Positions 23,077 through 36,000 are shown, counted from the first letter of the stretch. The stretch is 64,000 nucleotides of DNA from Linyphia triangularis (GCA_963978545.1 OZ021732.1:21993521-22057520); one strand, 5' to 3'. The notes: generated by a model not told the origin, from the letters alone. Numbers and translations are program-made.

Positions 23077-24131
23077 TACACAGCAAATTGAAATGTCTTA
23101 AAATAAGACACAAAAGTATCTTAAACAAATGGCACTGTTTTAAGACGAAAAATGGTGTCTTAATCTTTAAGACACATGAAGTGTCTTAAAATGGGGTGTT
23201 TTCAGACATTTGGAGTATCTGAATTGGGGATATTTTCAGACAGTTGATGTGTCTGAATAGGTTGTTTATGGTACCTTTCAGATGTTGGACAAATTTTTAC
23301 ACAAACAATTCAAATTTTTACACAAACCAATTCAAATTTAATATTAAAAAGTTTTATTTAAAAAAAAGTAAAAATTACTGTATTACTACCATGTTGCTCA
23401 TAACTTTTTGTTGACTATGTTACACTTTCCTGGTAAATGTAAGCTTGAGATTGTAAAACAACAACTATTAATATATCCAAGTAAGAGATAGTAACAGGGA
23501 CTTATTGTAAAATATATGCATTGGTATAGTAGACATTGTATTGGAGCTGAATCTCAAATAGAAAAGTTTTGGCTTCTAAGATTGTATCATAGTTTTCAGT
23601 TGCTTTTTTCATGTCAACTTCAAGGACAAATAACAAGCGTAATGTAAGCATGCACCTGGTTTATAGTACTATGCGTTGCACTGGCAAGTCTAAAAATGCT
23701 TGGGATACATTATGTGTCAACATAAATATATGTTAATGATGGATGAAGCAGTTGTTAATTATTCCCCATTTAGGAATTTTACCTGGTTATAACATTCCCC
23801 TATAATAACACTACCCAACAGCAGTGATTATAACACTATGACGCTTCAATTATTGTCGAATAGCTGAAGCAGATACAGGGCATTTAAAAAATACCTCAAA
23901 AGATGCATAAAAATAAACAAGTAAAACAGAATACATTAGAAGTATGTAAGGAGATACTTCGAAATATAGAGGTAGAGCATATTAAATTTGAAAGTATGTA
24001 AGTTCCACACAATTTTTTTTGTGTTTCTGAAAAAGTTGGTTTCCCAAATTTTGGTATGCTCTTGATTCCTGTAATTTTGAGGATAGAACCTTTTTACAAC
24101 AGTTTTCCCTGTCACTGCGACACTTTGTTAA

Positions 24132-24334
24132 TCGGTTAAAATGCGTTATAAGCCCCCTCTCCTTTTTTTAAGTGATTTTGCGTCAAATATGGTAACCTGG
24201 TGCCTATATGGTTCCATTACAACTTGGCACCCATTTTGGCAAACCTTAAGTTCAATTCAGTGGAAGTGTCAATGCAACTTGGCGGCATTTTACAAAGTCA
24301 CCAAAGTGGGGGGCGTACAACGCATTTCAACCCG
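24132..24334. mobile_element. TTAA-flanked MITE, about 203 bp
   Basis: TTAA occurs at 24128-24131 and 24335-24338. The inverted ends, TCGGTTAAAATGCGTTATAA and the reverse complement CGGGTTGAAATGCGTTGTAC, continue into GCCCCC on both sides. About 25 of 30 positions match. There is no coding capacity. TTAA duplications are made by piggyBac- and Kolobok-type transposases. Confidence 0.6.
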
Positions 24335-25840
24335 TTAATCGCTGAGAAGACTAGAGAGGGCATTTAAAAAACTTTAAAAAAAATTTAATATAAAAAAAAG
24401 GCATTAGAATAAAGATGTCTGCTTCAAAATACAGAGGTAGAGCACATTAAATTTGAAAAACATGCAAGTTATTAAAATTTCTATAGTTTTCTCGAGTTTT
24501 CTCAAAACGTTGATTTTTCAAAATATTTTATGCTTCGTTTAAAAAACAATTAAAGATGTAGAATTGAAATTTTTCACGTCAATTACATAACATAAAGTAC
24601 ATACAAAACAAAAATATTATTAAAATCTATGCAATTCAATTTTTAATTAGATTACTTAAGAAATGCAAATTTTCATACGTTCAACAAACTAACGCATAAA
24701 AAACTTATTTTTATTATTTTGTGAAATCTGATATTTAATGCAGTATATAGACATTTGTTAGAAATAAAACTAAAATAAAGTTTTTTTGCATTATAAGATT
24801 TTTTATGAGCTACCACAATTCAACTCACTGCGGAAAATTTTATTTAACCGAGTTTTATATAAGTGATTATAAGTAAATTATTAGCCTATTATTATGAGCT
24901 TTTTTGCTAAAATATTATTTAAAAATGTTTGAACAACATATGTAGAAAAAAATTCTTCATTTTGACAAATATTAAATTTTTCACAAATTATTTTGTAGCG
25001 TTGATTTTCATAATTTTATTGCTGCCATCGAGAACCAAGAATAAATGTTATTCAGATTATACCAAATCCCATGCCAAATATATTCCCATTAGTACTTGTA
25101 ATATGCAACAAAATCAATAAAAATATAACTGAATGTAAAAACAGAAAACTTAGAATTCTGTGGGTGTCATTTAGAAATACTAGATCAATTAAAATATATT
25201 ATTAAAACACTGAAAATAAGTGTATTATTGAATAGCACTTACTGTAACACGGTACCCCATTTTTCACTAATTCATTGACTATTAAATATAAAGCCAATCT
25301 AAATAGTTCAAAAATGGGTTCGCATTAGTTTCTTGTAAGGCAACTTGCTTCATCTCAAGAAATGCTCCAGGTTGATTTAATAAAGGAACGCTTCCAAAAG
25401 AATTCCTAAGCACAGTTAAACAAAAGCACAAGATTAAAGGATATTAACATTAAAGATAAAATAGGAAAGTATTTGTGTTTTGGAACTACCGACTGTCTAT
25501 TTCTGCCACTTAAAAAGAAGGAAAGCAACCATTTTAGAATAGTTTACAACCATTTTGTTTGTAATCGAACTCTACACGAACGCCGAGTACGAGACGACAC
25601 GCGAAAAATACAAACATTATTACGTTTAAATGAAGCAAGATTCTTTACACAGAGCATGCGCCAAATGCTCTTCGAAAAGCCCTTCTCTTATTTCATTGGT
25701 TAAAGACACATTTTGAAGTTTCGCTATATAGTCGTACATTTCAGACGTTTTATACCTCCTTGATTACTTCCTGTCTTAAAATCCAAATGTCTTATTTTGA
25801 CCATTCCTTTGAGTGTTTAAGTCGCTTTTAGTGATAAATT

Positions 25841-26036
25841 CTTAAAATACAAATAAAAAAATCTTAAAATACAAATAAAAAAATCTTAAAATACAAATAA
25901 AAAAATCTTAAAATACAAATAAAAAAATCTTAAAATACAAATAAAAAAATCTTAAAATACAAATAAAAAAATCTTAAAATACAAATAAAAAAATCTTAAA
26001 ATACAAATAAAAAAATCTTAAAATACAAATAAAATT
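25841..26036. repeat. 22-bp minisatellite, 9 copies
   Basis: The unit CTTAAAATACAAATAAAAAA plus AT begins at 25841 and repeats every 22 bp to 26017 with almost no variation, so expansion is recent. The unit resembles the TCTTAAAATA subterminal motif of the surrounding element. It has no spacers, so it is not a CRISPR array. Confidence 0.97.
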
Positions 26037-26554
26037 CTTGAAATAAAAATAAATTATTTTGCATATTGCAATCACGTTTATCTATTCCATTGTTTATTTA
26101 CAGTGTTTCCTTCGCCTGAAATCGTATAATTGAATCGAAAAAAATACCCCCATCATGAATTCCTAATGAAAACGTCGACGACACCAAACATGATGTCTTA
26201 AATCGTGTTTGGTGTCTTAGACGTTAGTTGTCTTATTATGTTAGGTGTCTGAATCCCAAAATGTCTTAATATGGTGTTTTCTGTCTACATTTAAGACACC
26301 AAGTGTGTCTAAATGTGATTTCAGAAAGAATCAGACACGTGTTATGTCTGAAATGGATCAATGCTACGCCAATTAAGTCAATTAATGTGTCTGAAATGAA
26401 TTTTTCAGACATTCTGTGTCTAAATTTAAGACACCAGCATTTACAGTGTACATTGTAAAAATTTCTCAGTTCCTCGCCCTATTGTTTTTAAATGATCATC
26501 ATACTTTCTTCATCTCGTACATACAATTTAACTGTTAGAAAAGTAGTATTATAA

Positions 26555-26981
26555 CGTTACAGAAATTGTACACAATTGCAAATAGTGACGTATTCATTTT
26601 AAAGTTACATTTTATTTCATTTGTTAACAGTGATAATACAGGTTTAAAAAAAGATTGCAAAATCTAAAGCAATAGGAACATTTCGAAATGTTTCTATCAC
26701 GTGACCGGTCGACTGGATTTTTTGAGAAAGTTCCTACGCACTCCTATACATATAAGACCGAGGCGTGTGATAGGAAATCAGTTTAATTTTGGAATGTCAA
26801 TTGAAAAGAAGCTGAGCGCTTTGTTTATTATTGTGTGTCTGAATTATCACTGTATTCGAAGTTGCATGTATCTAATCTTGTGTTGAAGCTGAATAGTGAG
26901 TTTATCATTGTTCGGAAGAACAATCAATTAAAGATTTAGTAAAAACTGCGTCATCATTTCAAATGAGAAAAATTCATAACA
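26555..26981 (+). mobile_element. Diverged solo Gypsy LTR
   Basis: About 427 bp that align along their length with the LTR at 8510-8973. Shared pieces include GCAAATAGTGACGTATT, AATCTAAAGCAAT, CATATAAGAC at the TATA position, GCTGATCGCTTTGTTTA-like sequence, TCTTGTGTTGAAGCT and the end AATTCATAACA. No element interior is attached. Flanks (TATAA left, ATGTA right) do not give a clean duplication, in keeping with age. Confidence 0.82.
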
Positions 26982-28229
26982 ATGTATATTTAAGCAACAA
27001 TTTAAGGAGATAAAAATTTCCAAATCAGGGCCATTCCACTCGGACAAAATTACATTTTTAACTGGAACTTAAATAGGTAAGTAAATATATACTTTAGGTA
27101 TGGCAGGGAATAGGATGGATACGTTATATAATGGGTAAGTAAATACATTTTGTTTGTTACAACTCCCTACCGCAGCGTTAACAGGAATATGGCATTAAAA
27201 ATGCCATTGTAATGTATTTTTGTGATTCACAGACGTAACGAAATTAAGAGTAGCAATTGAAAATATAGCTGTATCTCAAAGTATTTACTTTTTTTTATAA
27301 TAAGAGAAATATATAAGTTGTAAGAGAAAGTTGTATTCACTACTTAATTACTATCATCTGAAGTGTTATTGAAATTAAAGTATTTCAAACTATAGCAATA
27401 CTCATAGAATTTGCTCTTGAAATGTCTTATTCGTAACATGGAATGACCATTCAAATTTAAGTAAGGACAGATTTTTGTTTTTTTGTCTAACAGATGACGA
27501 TGTTGAAGTAGATGAAACATAATTTTTATATATACTTTTAAAGTTAAAACAATCTTAGCTTTATTTGCCCCTCCAATTTCGTTAGACGTCTTCTATTATC
27601 ACTGTTAGATGAAGAAAAGCATGAGTTTTGAAATAATGATTTGGCAAATGGGATTTGGGAAAATAATCAATGGAACTGAAAACGACCGCTGCTCACTTTT
27701 AACTCTTATCAGTTTACTACAAAAAGCACCTAAGAAATCTTGAGACATTCATTCAATTGAAAGGAAAACCTTCAGCCCATCAACTTAAAAAAAATAACAG
27801 ATAAACCTAAGTGGTCATTTTCTTTCTGGTACAAAAATACTCTGACATAAAATACAATAGAGAGATTCCTATTATTGGAGAAACATTCATCATCGGCCAT
27901 CTCCCACAAGAAGTATCTTAGCAACAGCATCAAAAAGAAATATGGGGGTGATACCTCGTTTTCTTTTCAAAGGGTGTGTTAACGCCCTATAACCTGTTGT
28001 TTTCTTTTGCGGAAGCAACAGGGGTCCTTAAATATAGATTTAGATGTTCCATGTGCCTGGTTAATATGTCGTTTGTACTCAGAAAGGGGGCCGCGGGTGG
28101 GTGCGGCTGCTACACATCACTTTAATGTCTCCATTAATTAATGATGCCCCGTGAGCGAAAGGTTATAAAAAAGAGTTGTTGCTGAGTGCCTGGGTATTGT
28201 ATAAAACTCGCAAACTGTATTAAATTGGT
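26982..28229. other. Non-coding DNA with a GC-richer block at 27880-28200
   Basis: No coding frame or element is supported. The block includes ATTAATTAATGATGCCCCGTGAGC and a G/C-rich GGGGGCCGCGGGTGGGTGCGG stretch, unlike its AT-rich surroundings. It could be host regulatory sequence or an unrecognised repeat. Confidence 0.4.
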
Positions 28230-28610
28230 ATTTGAAAGGATTTAAGCTAAAATACATATCTTTTTTATGATAATGCATATATCGATGACTTATGAATATT
28301 GCTTCGGTCTCTGTTAAGGTGTTTTGTAAATACTTTAATTTAAACGTTAAATTGATTTTGAATTTGTTGATGGTATTTTTTTAAGTAGACATAACTTTAT
28401 ATCTGAATTTGGTTACACTTAAGATATCGTACTGTGTTACAACTTATTCCTATTCATTATATGTGTGTGATACTGCATGTATCCATGCCTTATAAATGTG
28501 ATCTCTATATCTGTTAAGGATTTTAGTTAATATTATTATCCAAATATTAAATTGATTTTGGATGTGTTGTTGGTTTTTATTTTTAGGTAGACATAAGTAA
28601 CTGATTTTGA
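28230..28610. repeat. Diverged ~200-bp tandem duplication
   Basis: TCTGTTAAGG recurs near 28310 and 28510, and AGTAGACATAA near 28383 and 28586. Surrounding text also matches (TAAATTGATTTTGRATKTGTTG). Two copies; function unknown. Confidence 0.6.
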
Positions 28611-28775
28611 TTTATCCATATATACAGCATCACCGGGTGCTTTCGTGTTTCTGTATTGTGTTTCCTTTTAGTTTGTAATTAAATGCATGGATTTTTAGTC
28701 TATTGTTAATATGTGGTGGTGCGCATGTGTTTTCAAAGTTGTACTTAAACCACGGATTCTTCAATGTCTCTCTCT

Positions 28776-28931
28776 TTATTTTTCGATAAACTGTGCAGTT
28801 TCTATATGTTTCTGCAGTTCATTCCAATAGCTTCCAAGGGAGCCTACCTCTCCTTCATATGCATCAAATACCTTAGCACTGAACATCCCCCCTAAGTATT
28901 TCTTATCAGTTACTGTTGGTTTTGTTGACAT
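28776..28931 (-). CDS. Small unrecognised ORF, 51 residues
   Basis: The minus-strand ATG at 28931 opens 51 codons ending in TAA at 28776. The residues look like real protein: KYLGGMFSAKVFDAYEGEVG is followed by a WNELQKHIE helix-like stretch, with balanced composition and no low complexity, unlike the AT-driven ORFs around it. An in-frame stop lies just upstream. I do not recognise a family. It could be a fragment of a transposon protein, a small gene or a decayed exon. Confidence 0.3.
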   Translation of the reverse strand: MSTKPTVTDKKYLGGMFSAKVFDAYEGEVGSLGSYWNELQKHIETAQFIEK

Positions 28932-29012
28932 GGAAATCTAATGTTTTTCACCAAGGGACCGCGCTTAATTTCTTTGAGGCACTTGTACTCAATGAAATAA
29001 TATAGGATTATC

Positions 29013-29128
29013 GAGAGGAACTTCCATAGGTAATCAGTACTTGGCATGCTAGAGTTTTGATAGAATATTATCGATTCATTGCAATATATACAAGGTAGCT
29101 GTATTGACTACTTATGGAGGTTCCTCCC
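29013..29128. repeat. Short foldback, about 116 bp
   Basis: GAGAGGAACTTCCATAGGTA at the left is complementary to TACTTATGGAGGTTCCTCCC at the right, with few mismatches. It may be a small MITE. Confidence 0.55.
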
Positions 29129-29825
29129 AATAGTCCCAATTTAATTCATTGTGTACAAGTATCCCAAGGAAATTGAACACGGCTGCTATATCATTCGCCT
29201 TAAAGCCAATATGAAATTGATATTCTGTCCTTTTTAGAAATATACTTAACTTTAAAAAAAACAACATTCAGAAACGGTAACCTTTTATCATTCCATAAAC
29301 TAGATGCAGGGGAGCCATAATATTCTACCATTTCTGATTACATTTGATATTATATAACCGAAAAATGCTACAAAAAATACCAACCTTTCCTATTCTCAAC
29401 TATACATATTTTGCAATTTGTCCAGAAAGGATATATCCAGTACACATTTAGTATATAAGCAGTAAAGTAGAAATTTTTCTATGGATTCAAAAATGTAAAT
29501 ACACCAGTGACCATGTGGCCTACACAAGCTTAAGTTGCTTTCGGTGAATAAAGAAGTAGAAATATGTTGATGCTGAAAATCTTTTTAGGATATTCTTTTT
29601 TGTAAGCAATACAAACTAAAAAATTTTCAAGAAAAGTTATATAAAGGCAAGTACTATAAAATACTCTGACGTTATAATACGAATATTTTGTGTATATTTA
29701 TATACAAACTATATACTCGGATACATTTTCCAGTTGGAATAGTAATGGAGCAACATACTGTTCTTTACAAATAAAATAGAATCACATAAACTTTAATCTA
29801 CTACAAAAGAAATTAATAGTATTTT

Positions 29826-31290
29826 GTTCTATGAAGATACAGATGTATCTGGCAACTCAGATTTAGAAGAAGACGATGCATTTAACTTGACCAACACCGA
29901 TGAACCAGAAGTAGGGGTAACTTTTGTAAATCCAAATGAAGGTGCTTAATTAGTTATGGACCGAAGGGGTTGAATATAAAAGCTTCTTTAAAGGAATAAT
30001 ATAAAGAATGAAGTTGTAAAACTTTTGCCATTCAATTCATCTCATTAAACACGAAAGTTCTGCTTTAGGCTATTTAAAATTTCTGTTTCCAGACCCTTTG
30101 TGGGAATTCATCAAAGTAAACATAAGGAAGTAAACTGAGTTTCCGACGAAGATGCTTGAAATGGCCCGATAAAAGTGGAGTTCCAATCGAGACCATAAAA
30201 GAAATCTATGAATTCATTGCAATTCTCTTCATGATGAACGTCGTTGGAATGACTATTGGTTGTAGAATCTTATTTTAGAAAACGAAATGGTAAAGAAACC
30301 ATGGCAAGAGACAGATTTTTTAACAAAGCAGTATTCCTATTTATCTAACTGAGAAAATGAGAAAACTAGAAATGACAAATATGATTATTTCCATAGAAAT
30401 AAACTCTATTGAAAGAACACTTTCGTAAGTGCTTCAATGCCTTGGAAACATACTAAATGCCCTTAAAATCAGCAAAAAGAGGACTCAAATTTTACATGCT
30501 CTTCACAGATGCATTTGGATACACAATAATCTTTGAATTGTATTGTAGGAAGACACAGATTATCCATAGGTCCGAGAAAGGCTTGGGATATGACATCGTG
30601 ACTCATTTAGCTACCTCACTTTCAACGAAAGGCGTTTGAATATACTTCAATCTGATTTTTACAAGGGCACCGTTGATGTTAAAGCTGCAAGCAATGGGAC
30701 ATTGCATGTAGAACAAAGGTATATGCATGTGGAACATGTTTAACCACAAGGAACTACATTTCTGTTGATATAAACCTCTTGAACAAAACTTAAGAAAAAT
30801 ATTTCAATGTACATAATACCCAAGTCTGCATTGTATATTTTGTCTGGACAGGGAACACATATTTATACTCTCTACAAACAGCAAAAGTGTAAACACACAC
30901 GTCGAAAGACGAAAGGATGCAGAGAAAACTGATAGGTCTATTATCATTTGCGAAGTACAGGTATACGGCTGGTGTCGATTCGGCGAAGAAACTAGTCAAC
31001 AGCTTCACAAAAATCGAAGAAATGGTGGACGCTGGACTTTTATGTCTTTTCGTTTCTTGTGGACAAAGATGTTAGCAATGCCTACATTTTACAGCTGATG
31101 ATAAATAGGTTAAGGCTGAAAAAACACAAATTTTTGTAAGATTTGATATTGGAACTTAAGGAAGAAATAGCAAGTGAATACAATTTCTGAAAAAGAAGTA
31201 ACATTGTCTTTGCACCAACAGAAGAGTGCAGTCAAAGGTGAAAGAAAATAACACTTAAAGTGTACAAAAAAAGTAAGAGCTCGACCAATC
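29826..31290 (+). pseudogene. piggyBac-like transposase relic
   Basis: Coding traces appear in changing frames. An acidic N-terminus (DVSGNSDLEEDD) is followed by SALGYLKFLFPDPLWEFIK and by ETIKEIYEFIAILFMMNVVGM, matching the PGBD alpha-helical segment. The longest open piece, 30457-30639, contains KRGLKFYMLFTDAFGY, FELY and EKGLGYDIV, the piggyBac DDE core region, then IYFN...FT. A C-terminal stretch (GVDSAKKLVNSF; DVSNAYILQLMINRLRLKKHKF) fits the end of the core. Multiple stops and shifts make it non-functional. piggyBac enzymes insert at TTAA, as seen at MITE-like elements nearby. Confidence 0.72.
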
Positions 31291-31329
31291 GAAAACAAAA
31301 AAATAAAGAAATTAAAAATTATTCCCCTC

Positions 31330-32370
31330 CCCACCCCATGATATTTTAAAACATAGAAGTATAACTAACTATATTAAAAATATAACTATATTAAATATTA
31401 AATAAACTAAAAAATTAACTATAAAACTTAAAAAAACTAACTATAAGAAACTGACTTACAAAACTAACTATATTAAATATTAAAAAAAAAAAAATCGTTA
31501 GTACCTTGTTAGTGGCAGATTGGGCCAACCAAGGGGAGTCCAAGCGAGGAACACCTTCAAAAAGGTCTTTCAAAGAGAAGCTTAACGAACAAAAGTTTAT
31601 ATATCTATTTGAAATATTAGACTAGATGTTTTCATATTACATTGGTTTAGATTTATTTAATTTAATAAGGCATTTATAAACAAATTAAATCATTTCTTTT
31701 TTTCTTTTATATTTATTAAAAACTGATAAATATGCGCATGTATAAAAATAATATATGGTATATTTAAAAAAGATTTACAAATTTTCAATCAGTTCATTGA
31801 TAATTCATGTCATTGATTTTAAAATCAATCTGCCCCTATAGTACACATATCGATAATCATAGAAATGCAAACAATTGAAAACAAGTAAAATAATTTCGTT
31901 TCGTATTAAAGTTTAATAAAATGTTCTTTGAAATCTAATGTTGGTTTTAGAGTTAAATTTTCTATTTTAAATCCTATCACTCTGTGTTTGGTATTTGGGG
32001 CGAAACATAAAATACTCATGAATGCAGAAAGCAAAAATTAAAGTTACTAATCCTATATTAAATGATTAAAATGAGCAGTAGATATAATACTCAGTTATAA
32101 AATAGTAATTTTGGTTATGTTACGTTAAACATCAAATTTTATTCATTTAATAACAATTCAAAAATATTTAGGGTTCATGCGTTAAAAGTAAAAAAATAGT
32201 ACATATGTGACCATGTGTTTGTGTGTGTATTAGCATGAATAAATATTTAACGTAGTGTGAGTATTATTAATATATACTTAATGTATTTTAAATTCAAATG
32301 TAAATGTATACTTTGTCAGGCATTACTTAGTAATTTCTGTGCTACAAAATGATTTATTTCAAGTATTCCT
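31330..32370. other. AT-rich non-coding DNA
   Basis: Nothing recognised; simple TAACTATAAA-type repeats lie at about 31360-31480. Confidence 0.5.
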
Positions 32371-32374
32371 TTAA

Positions 32375-32909
32375 GGGGGTCTGGGACTAAAAATTCGTAA
32401 AATTCTCAAAAAATATTTTATTACTGTAAAAAATAATGCATATTTTTTTAACGAAATGGCTTAAAAAATTTGATATAAATCTATGAAACTTTCCACAAAT
32501 ATTTTTCATATATATTTCTTTAATTTGTCTTCATGAATTATGTTTTTATATTTAACTTTAAAAACAAAAAGCTTTTGGAGCTTAGCATACTATGGATTTT
32601 ATACAGTTTTTGCACAAAATATTTTTTTTAATTTTTTTCTAATTACTTTATTGAAAAATCACGAAGACGATTTTTTAAATGAATTATAAGAAGTAGTTTT
32701 ATGCAAATATGAAGTGATTTTTAAAAAAGTGCATAATTTATATCAAATTTAGGAAATATCTAAATTTTGAAGTTTTTTAATTTAAAAAGAAATATTTTTG
32801 AAATTTAAAATAGTTCTTAAAGTTTGAAAGCATCATACATTACTGCATAAAAATTTCAGAAAAATAATCCTAAATGTAAAGATTTTAGAATTTCGAGTCC
32901 CAGACCCCC
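32375..32909. mobile_element. TTAA-flanked MITE, 535 bp
   Basis: TTAA flanks both sides (32371-32374 and 32910-32913). The terminal inverted repeats begin with a perfect 14-bp GGGGGTCTGGGACT and extend with weaker matching (AAATTCGTAAAATTC against GAAATTCTAAAATC). The interior is AT-rich without an ORF. TTAA duplications point to mobilisation by a piggyBac- or Kolobok-type transposase. Confidence 0.82.
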
Positions 32910-32913
32910 TTAA

Positions 32914-32976
32914 CATTATTTCAAGTACCTTAGAAACAATTTTTATATAAAAAGAATTTTATAATGTTATTGTAAT

Positions 32977-33021
<45 letters not shown>

Positions 33022-36000
33022 ATAATTAAATTTTTATTGAATATTAATTCAATTTTTAAGACTAATGTTGATTCCATTGGCATAAAATAAATTTACAATT
33101 TTTGTATATTGAAATTTTGCTGATTACATTCAAGAAGGCAGAAGTGCAGTGTTTTCCTCCATTACACTCACCTCAACACTGTTAAAAAAGGAGTGTCATG
33201 TATGATTGGATCAAAGACTTTCAAGGATAAAGTAAAAGATAAAAAATCACCACAGGAAGAGATTTCCTCCTAAGGGTACATACATAACTCCGAGATGCTG
33301 TGTGAATTGTCCCTGTGCTGACTCCGCGATCTGCACCTCCTCGCTTTTGCATAATTCAACAAGTTTTGATTTTCTGGTGGAATATATATCTTCTTTCAAG
33401 AATATTTGCTTGAGTTACAAATGCCATCGGCGGGAGTAAACACGAACGTATGCCAAGAATTTTCTACTTTGTGGGAGTTGTGTTGTCAGGGGTGTATGTC
33501 GTTTTGCATTTATAGAGCAGAGTTTTCAGGTTTTTTTCCCCTGTATGAATTCTGGTTTTGTGGTGCACCTTTCATATAAATTATACAACCGAAGATAAAT
33601 ATTTTTCTGGACGAGATGGGGGTATTTGTGTTGATTTTTATTAAAGTGTTGTGAAATATCAAATAAAATGCATATATTGGTAAAAGTTTCAATTTGTTTG
33701 ATCCACAAATATGAAAATGGTTGGAGTTTAATAACTATTAATTGATAAAGATGGTTATATTTTGAGAGATTTTATTTTTAACTAGGTTTTAGATATTCTT
33801 ATAAGTTTACAAAATTTCTTCTTTTTCAATTGCTGGATAGCCCGGTATAGAGATCCTGAATGTTTTCGTTTACATCTGTGAAGTAAGAGATAAGTCATAG
33901 TGAGATGTCGCTCCTATTGGCTAAGAGCGAAAAGCAACCGCCGAGCGGAATTTGAAGACGTCTATGGAGATTAACATAGGGTTTTTACCTACCGTCCATA
34001 AACCCGAGCAATCTTCTAAAATAAAGGAATGACACTTTTTTTTTTAAATTTTTAATTATTCAAAGTTCAATCGATATTTTCTAAGTATTATTTTTCAAAT
34101 TGATCAATTTTTACCCCTGTAATCTTCATTTTAAGAATGTATGCATGGTTTAGTAAGTCTTATAAGCACATAATTTCTTTTCCCCACAGCATATATTTCT
34201 AGTTTGTGTGAATAGAATCATAACATGCATTTTTGTTTTGCAACATAATGTTTTTAATTGTATAAAATAATTTTTGGACATTGTATTGAGTGTTTTTCGA
34301 ATAAAATCTTATTGGCGAGCTTTCCGTTCCCTTGGTGTCTTCGACGAAATGTAGACAAAAATCTTGATGAAGATTATTTTTGGATTTTTATTGAATAAGC
34401 TACCGGTTTTTATATGCTATATATATTATACTCTTCTTAAAAACGATTATCTATAATGTATCGCCGCGCCAATAGGTTCACATTTAATACTTGCTATTGT
34501 TCTGCTGCGTCAAAGGAACGATCAACTGCCGAAACCGGTTTACTTACGGATTCGTGATTTCTCCGACAATCCCTATTTTAGACTACATTCCAAGCTTATG
34601 GCGTAACTCTAAGCTGTACAGCTTAATAAAGCAACTCTTGCCCTGTATAGATCCTGGAAACGTATTGCATCTTGACTTGTTACCAGCAATAGTTCTACAA
34701 TTTTTGACATTGAAAATGCTTAAGTCTTTGACAACACAGTTTATCCGTCTAACCTTCCAGAAATGCATTTTTATTAATTTTTTTTATTGGGCATCCGAAT
34801 AATATGCCCAACCCATTTTATTCTTTGCATTTTACTTATTCAATAATGCATAGTTCCTGACAATGATGGAAAAGTTAGTTGTAACTTCTTCAGTACTCTC
34901 CGTTATGTATGACCCTGAAAATATTTCTCAAAAATCTCTTGCATATCAACCTTCAAATGCATTACATATTTTTTCTTCAAGATATGCAATGCATTTGAAA
35001 TTCTCAAGGTCATATACCAAGATTCTGAAATGAAGGATATCACAAGTGAAACTGGCTTCAATAATTATTTCAATGGAATTAAAGTACTATGGCAAAATGC
35101 TAAATTCAAATAGCATTTTTTCTGAAAAATGGAATATACCATTATGATATGAGAAGGAATCTGATCAATGTACTATTGAAATACTATACTTCAATGCTTA
35201 CCAATAATAAGTAGTAGGTACTCCATACAGCCTAAATCGTGGACGGATCACTACACAGTCCTTACATTGATGTTTGTTGATGCCCAGCAGTGAATTTGGA
35301 TGCACTCAATTGCATTAATTCACTTTTGCTAATATATGCTTGCCGTGTATTCCATTAGCATTTTTTGGTCAACATCCTGTCAAATGCAAATTTTTGATAG
35401 AATTTTTGCATCGATTGTGTTTCCTTTCAAATATAGTAAAACAAAATCTCTACATTTCAGTTACCTTGAAATTATATGCCTCATCAAGATTCAATTATTA
35501 TGCCACATTTTAAGTAAATATAATTTTTATATCTGATGGTCCTGATTACTGAGAAAATAGTTTTAAAAGCCCCACTGGGGTGTCTACTCTTTTATATGTG
35601 AAGTAGTTAACGTAAGCGAAGACGTAATTTGTGACATTTAATGTTTATTTAACAATATACTCGTAAATGCTCATTTTTTAGGTATTTTAGTGTATATATG
35701 ATGAATGAGCAAAAAGAAATTGGATATTTCTAATTTAATATTATAATGAGACACTATTAATATCAATTGTCAAAATTGACATTGATTTACAACCCTTCAA
35801 ATTCTAAAAAAAAAAGAAAGATACACTTATCACTCGCATAGCATTGTTAACTACTTGTTTATCAAAAATAAATAAAATTAATATTTTAGGAAAATATTTG
35901 AGGCCCAAAATTTTTAAAGTGAACTTTGAAAAGTTCATATATAAATAATTAAAGTCAGATCCCCACTCAATTTAATATAAACCAATTTAAACGTTTTATT

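Larger units (their letters stand above)
23077..26450. mobile_element. Putative non-autonomous DNA transposon with dense GTCTTA/TAAGAC subterminal motifs
   Basis: The left end reads TACACAGCAAATTGAAATGTCTTAAA and the reverse complement of the right end TACACTGTAAATGCTGGTGTCTTAAA. They agree at about 19-20 of 26 positions. The terminal ~200-280 bp on each side contain about ten motifs of the type GTGTCTTAA, TAAGACAC, GTGTCTGAA or TTCAGACA in both orientations. A TA target duplication is possible but not provable. The interior is AT-rich without a transposase. It holds an internal ~470-bp direct duplication (23870-24010 and 24350-24470), a nested TTAA MITE and a 22-bp minisatellite. The superfamily is undetermined. 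Confidence 0.6.

Noticed and set aside
25841..26036. Regular direct repeats that might suggest a CRISPR array
   Set aside because: The units abut with no spacers, and the context is a eukaryotic transposon-rich region.
27030..27452. Possible MITE with GGYCATTCCA ends
   Set aside because: Only about ten terminal bases match and no target duplication was found.
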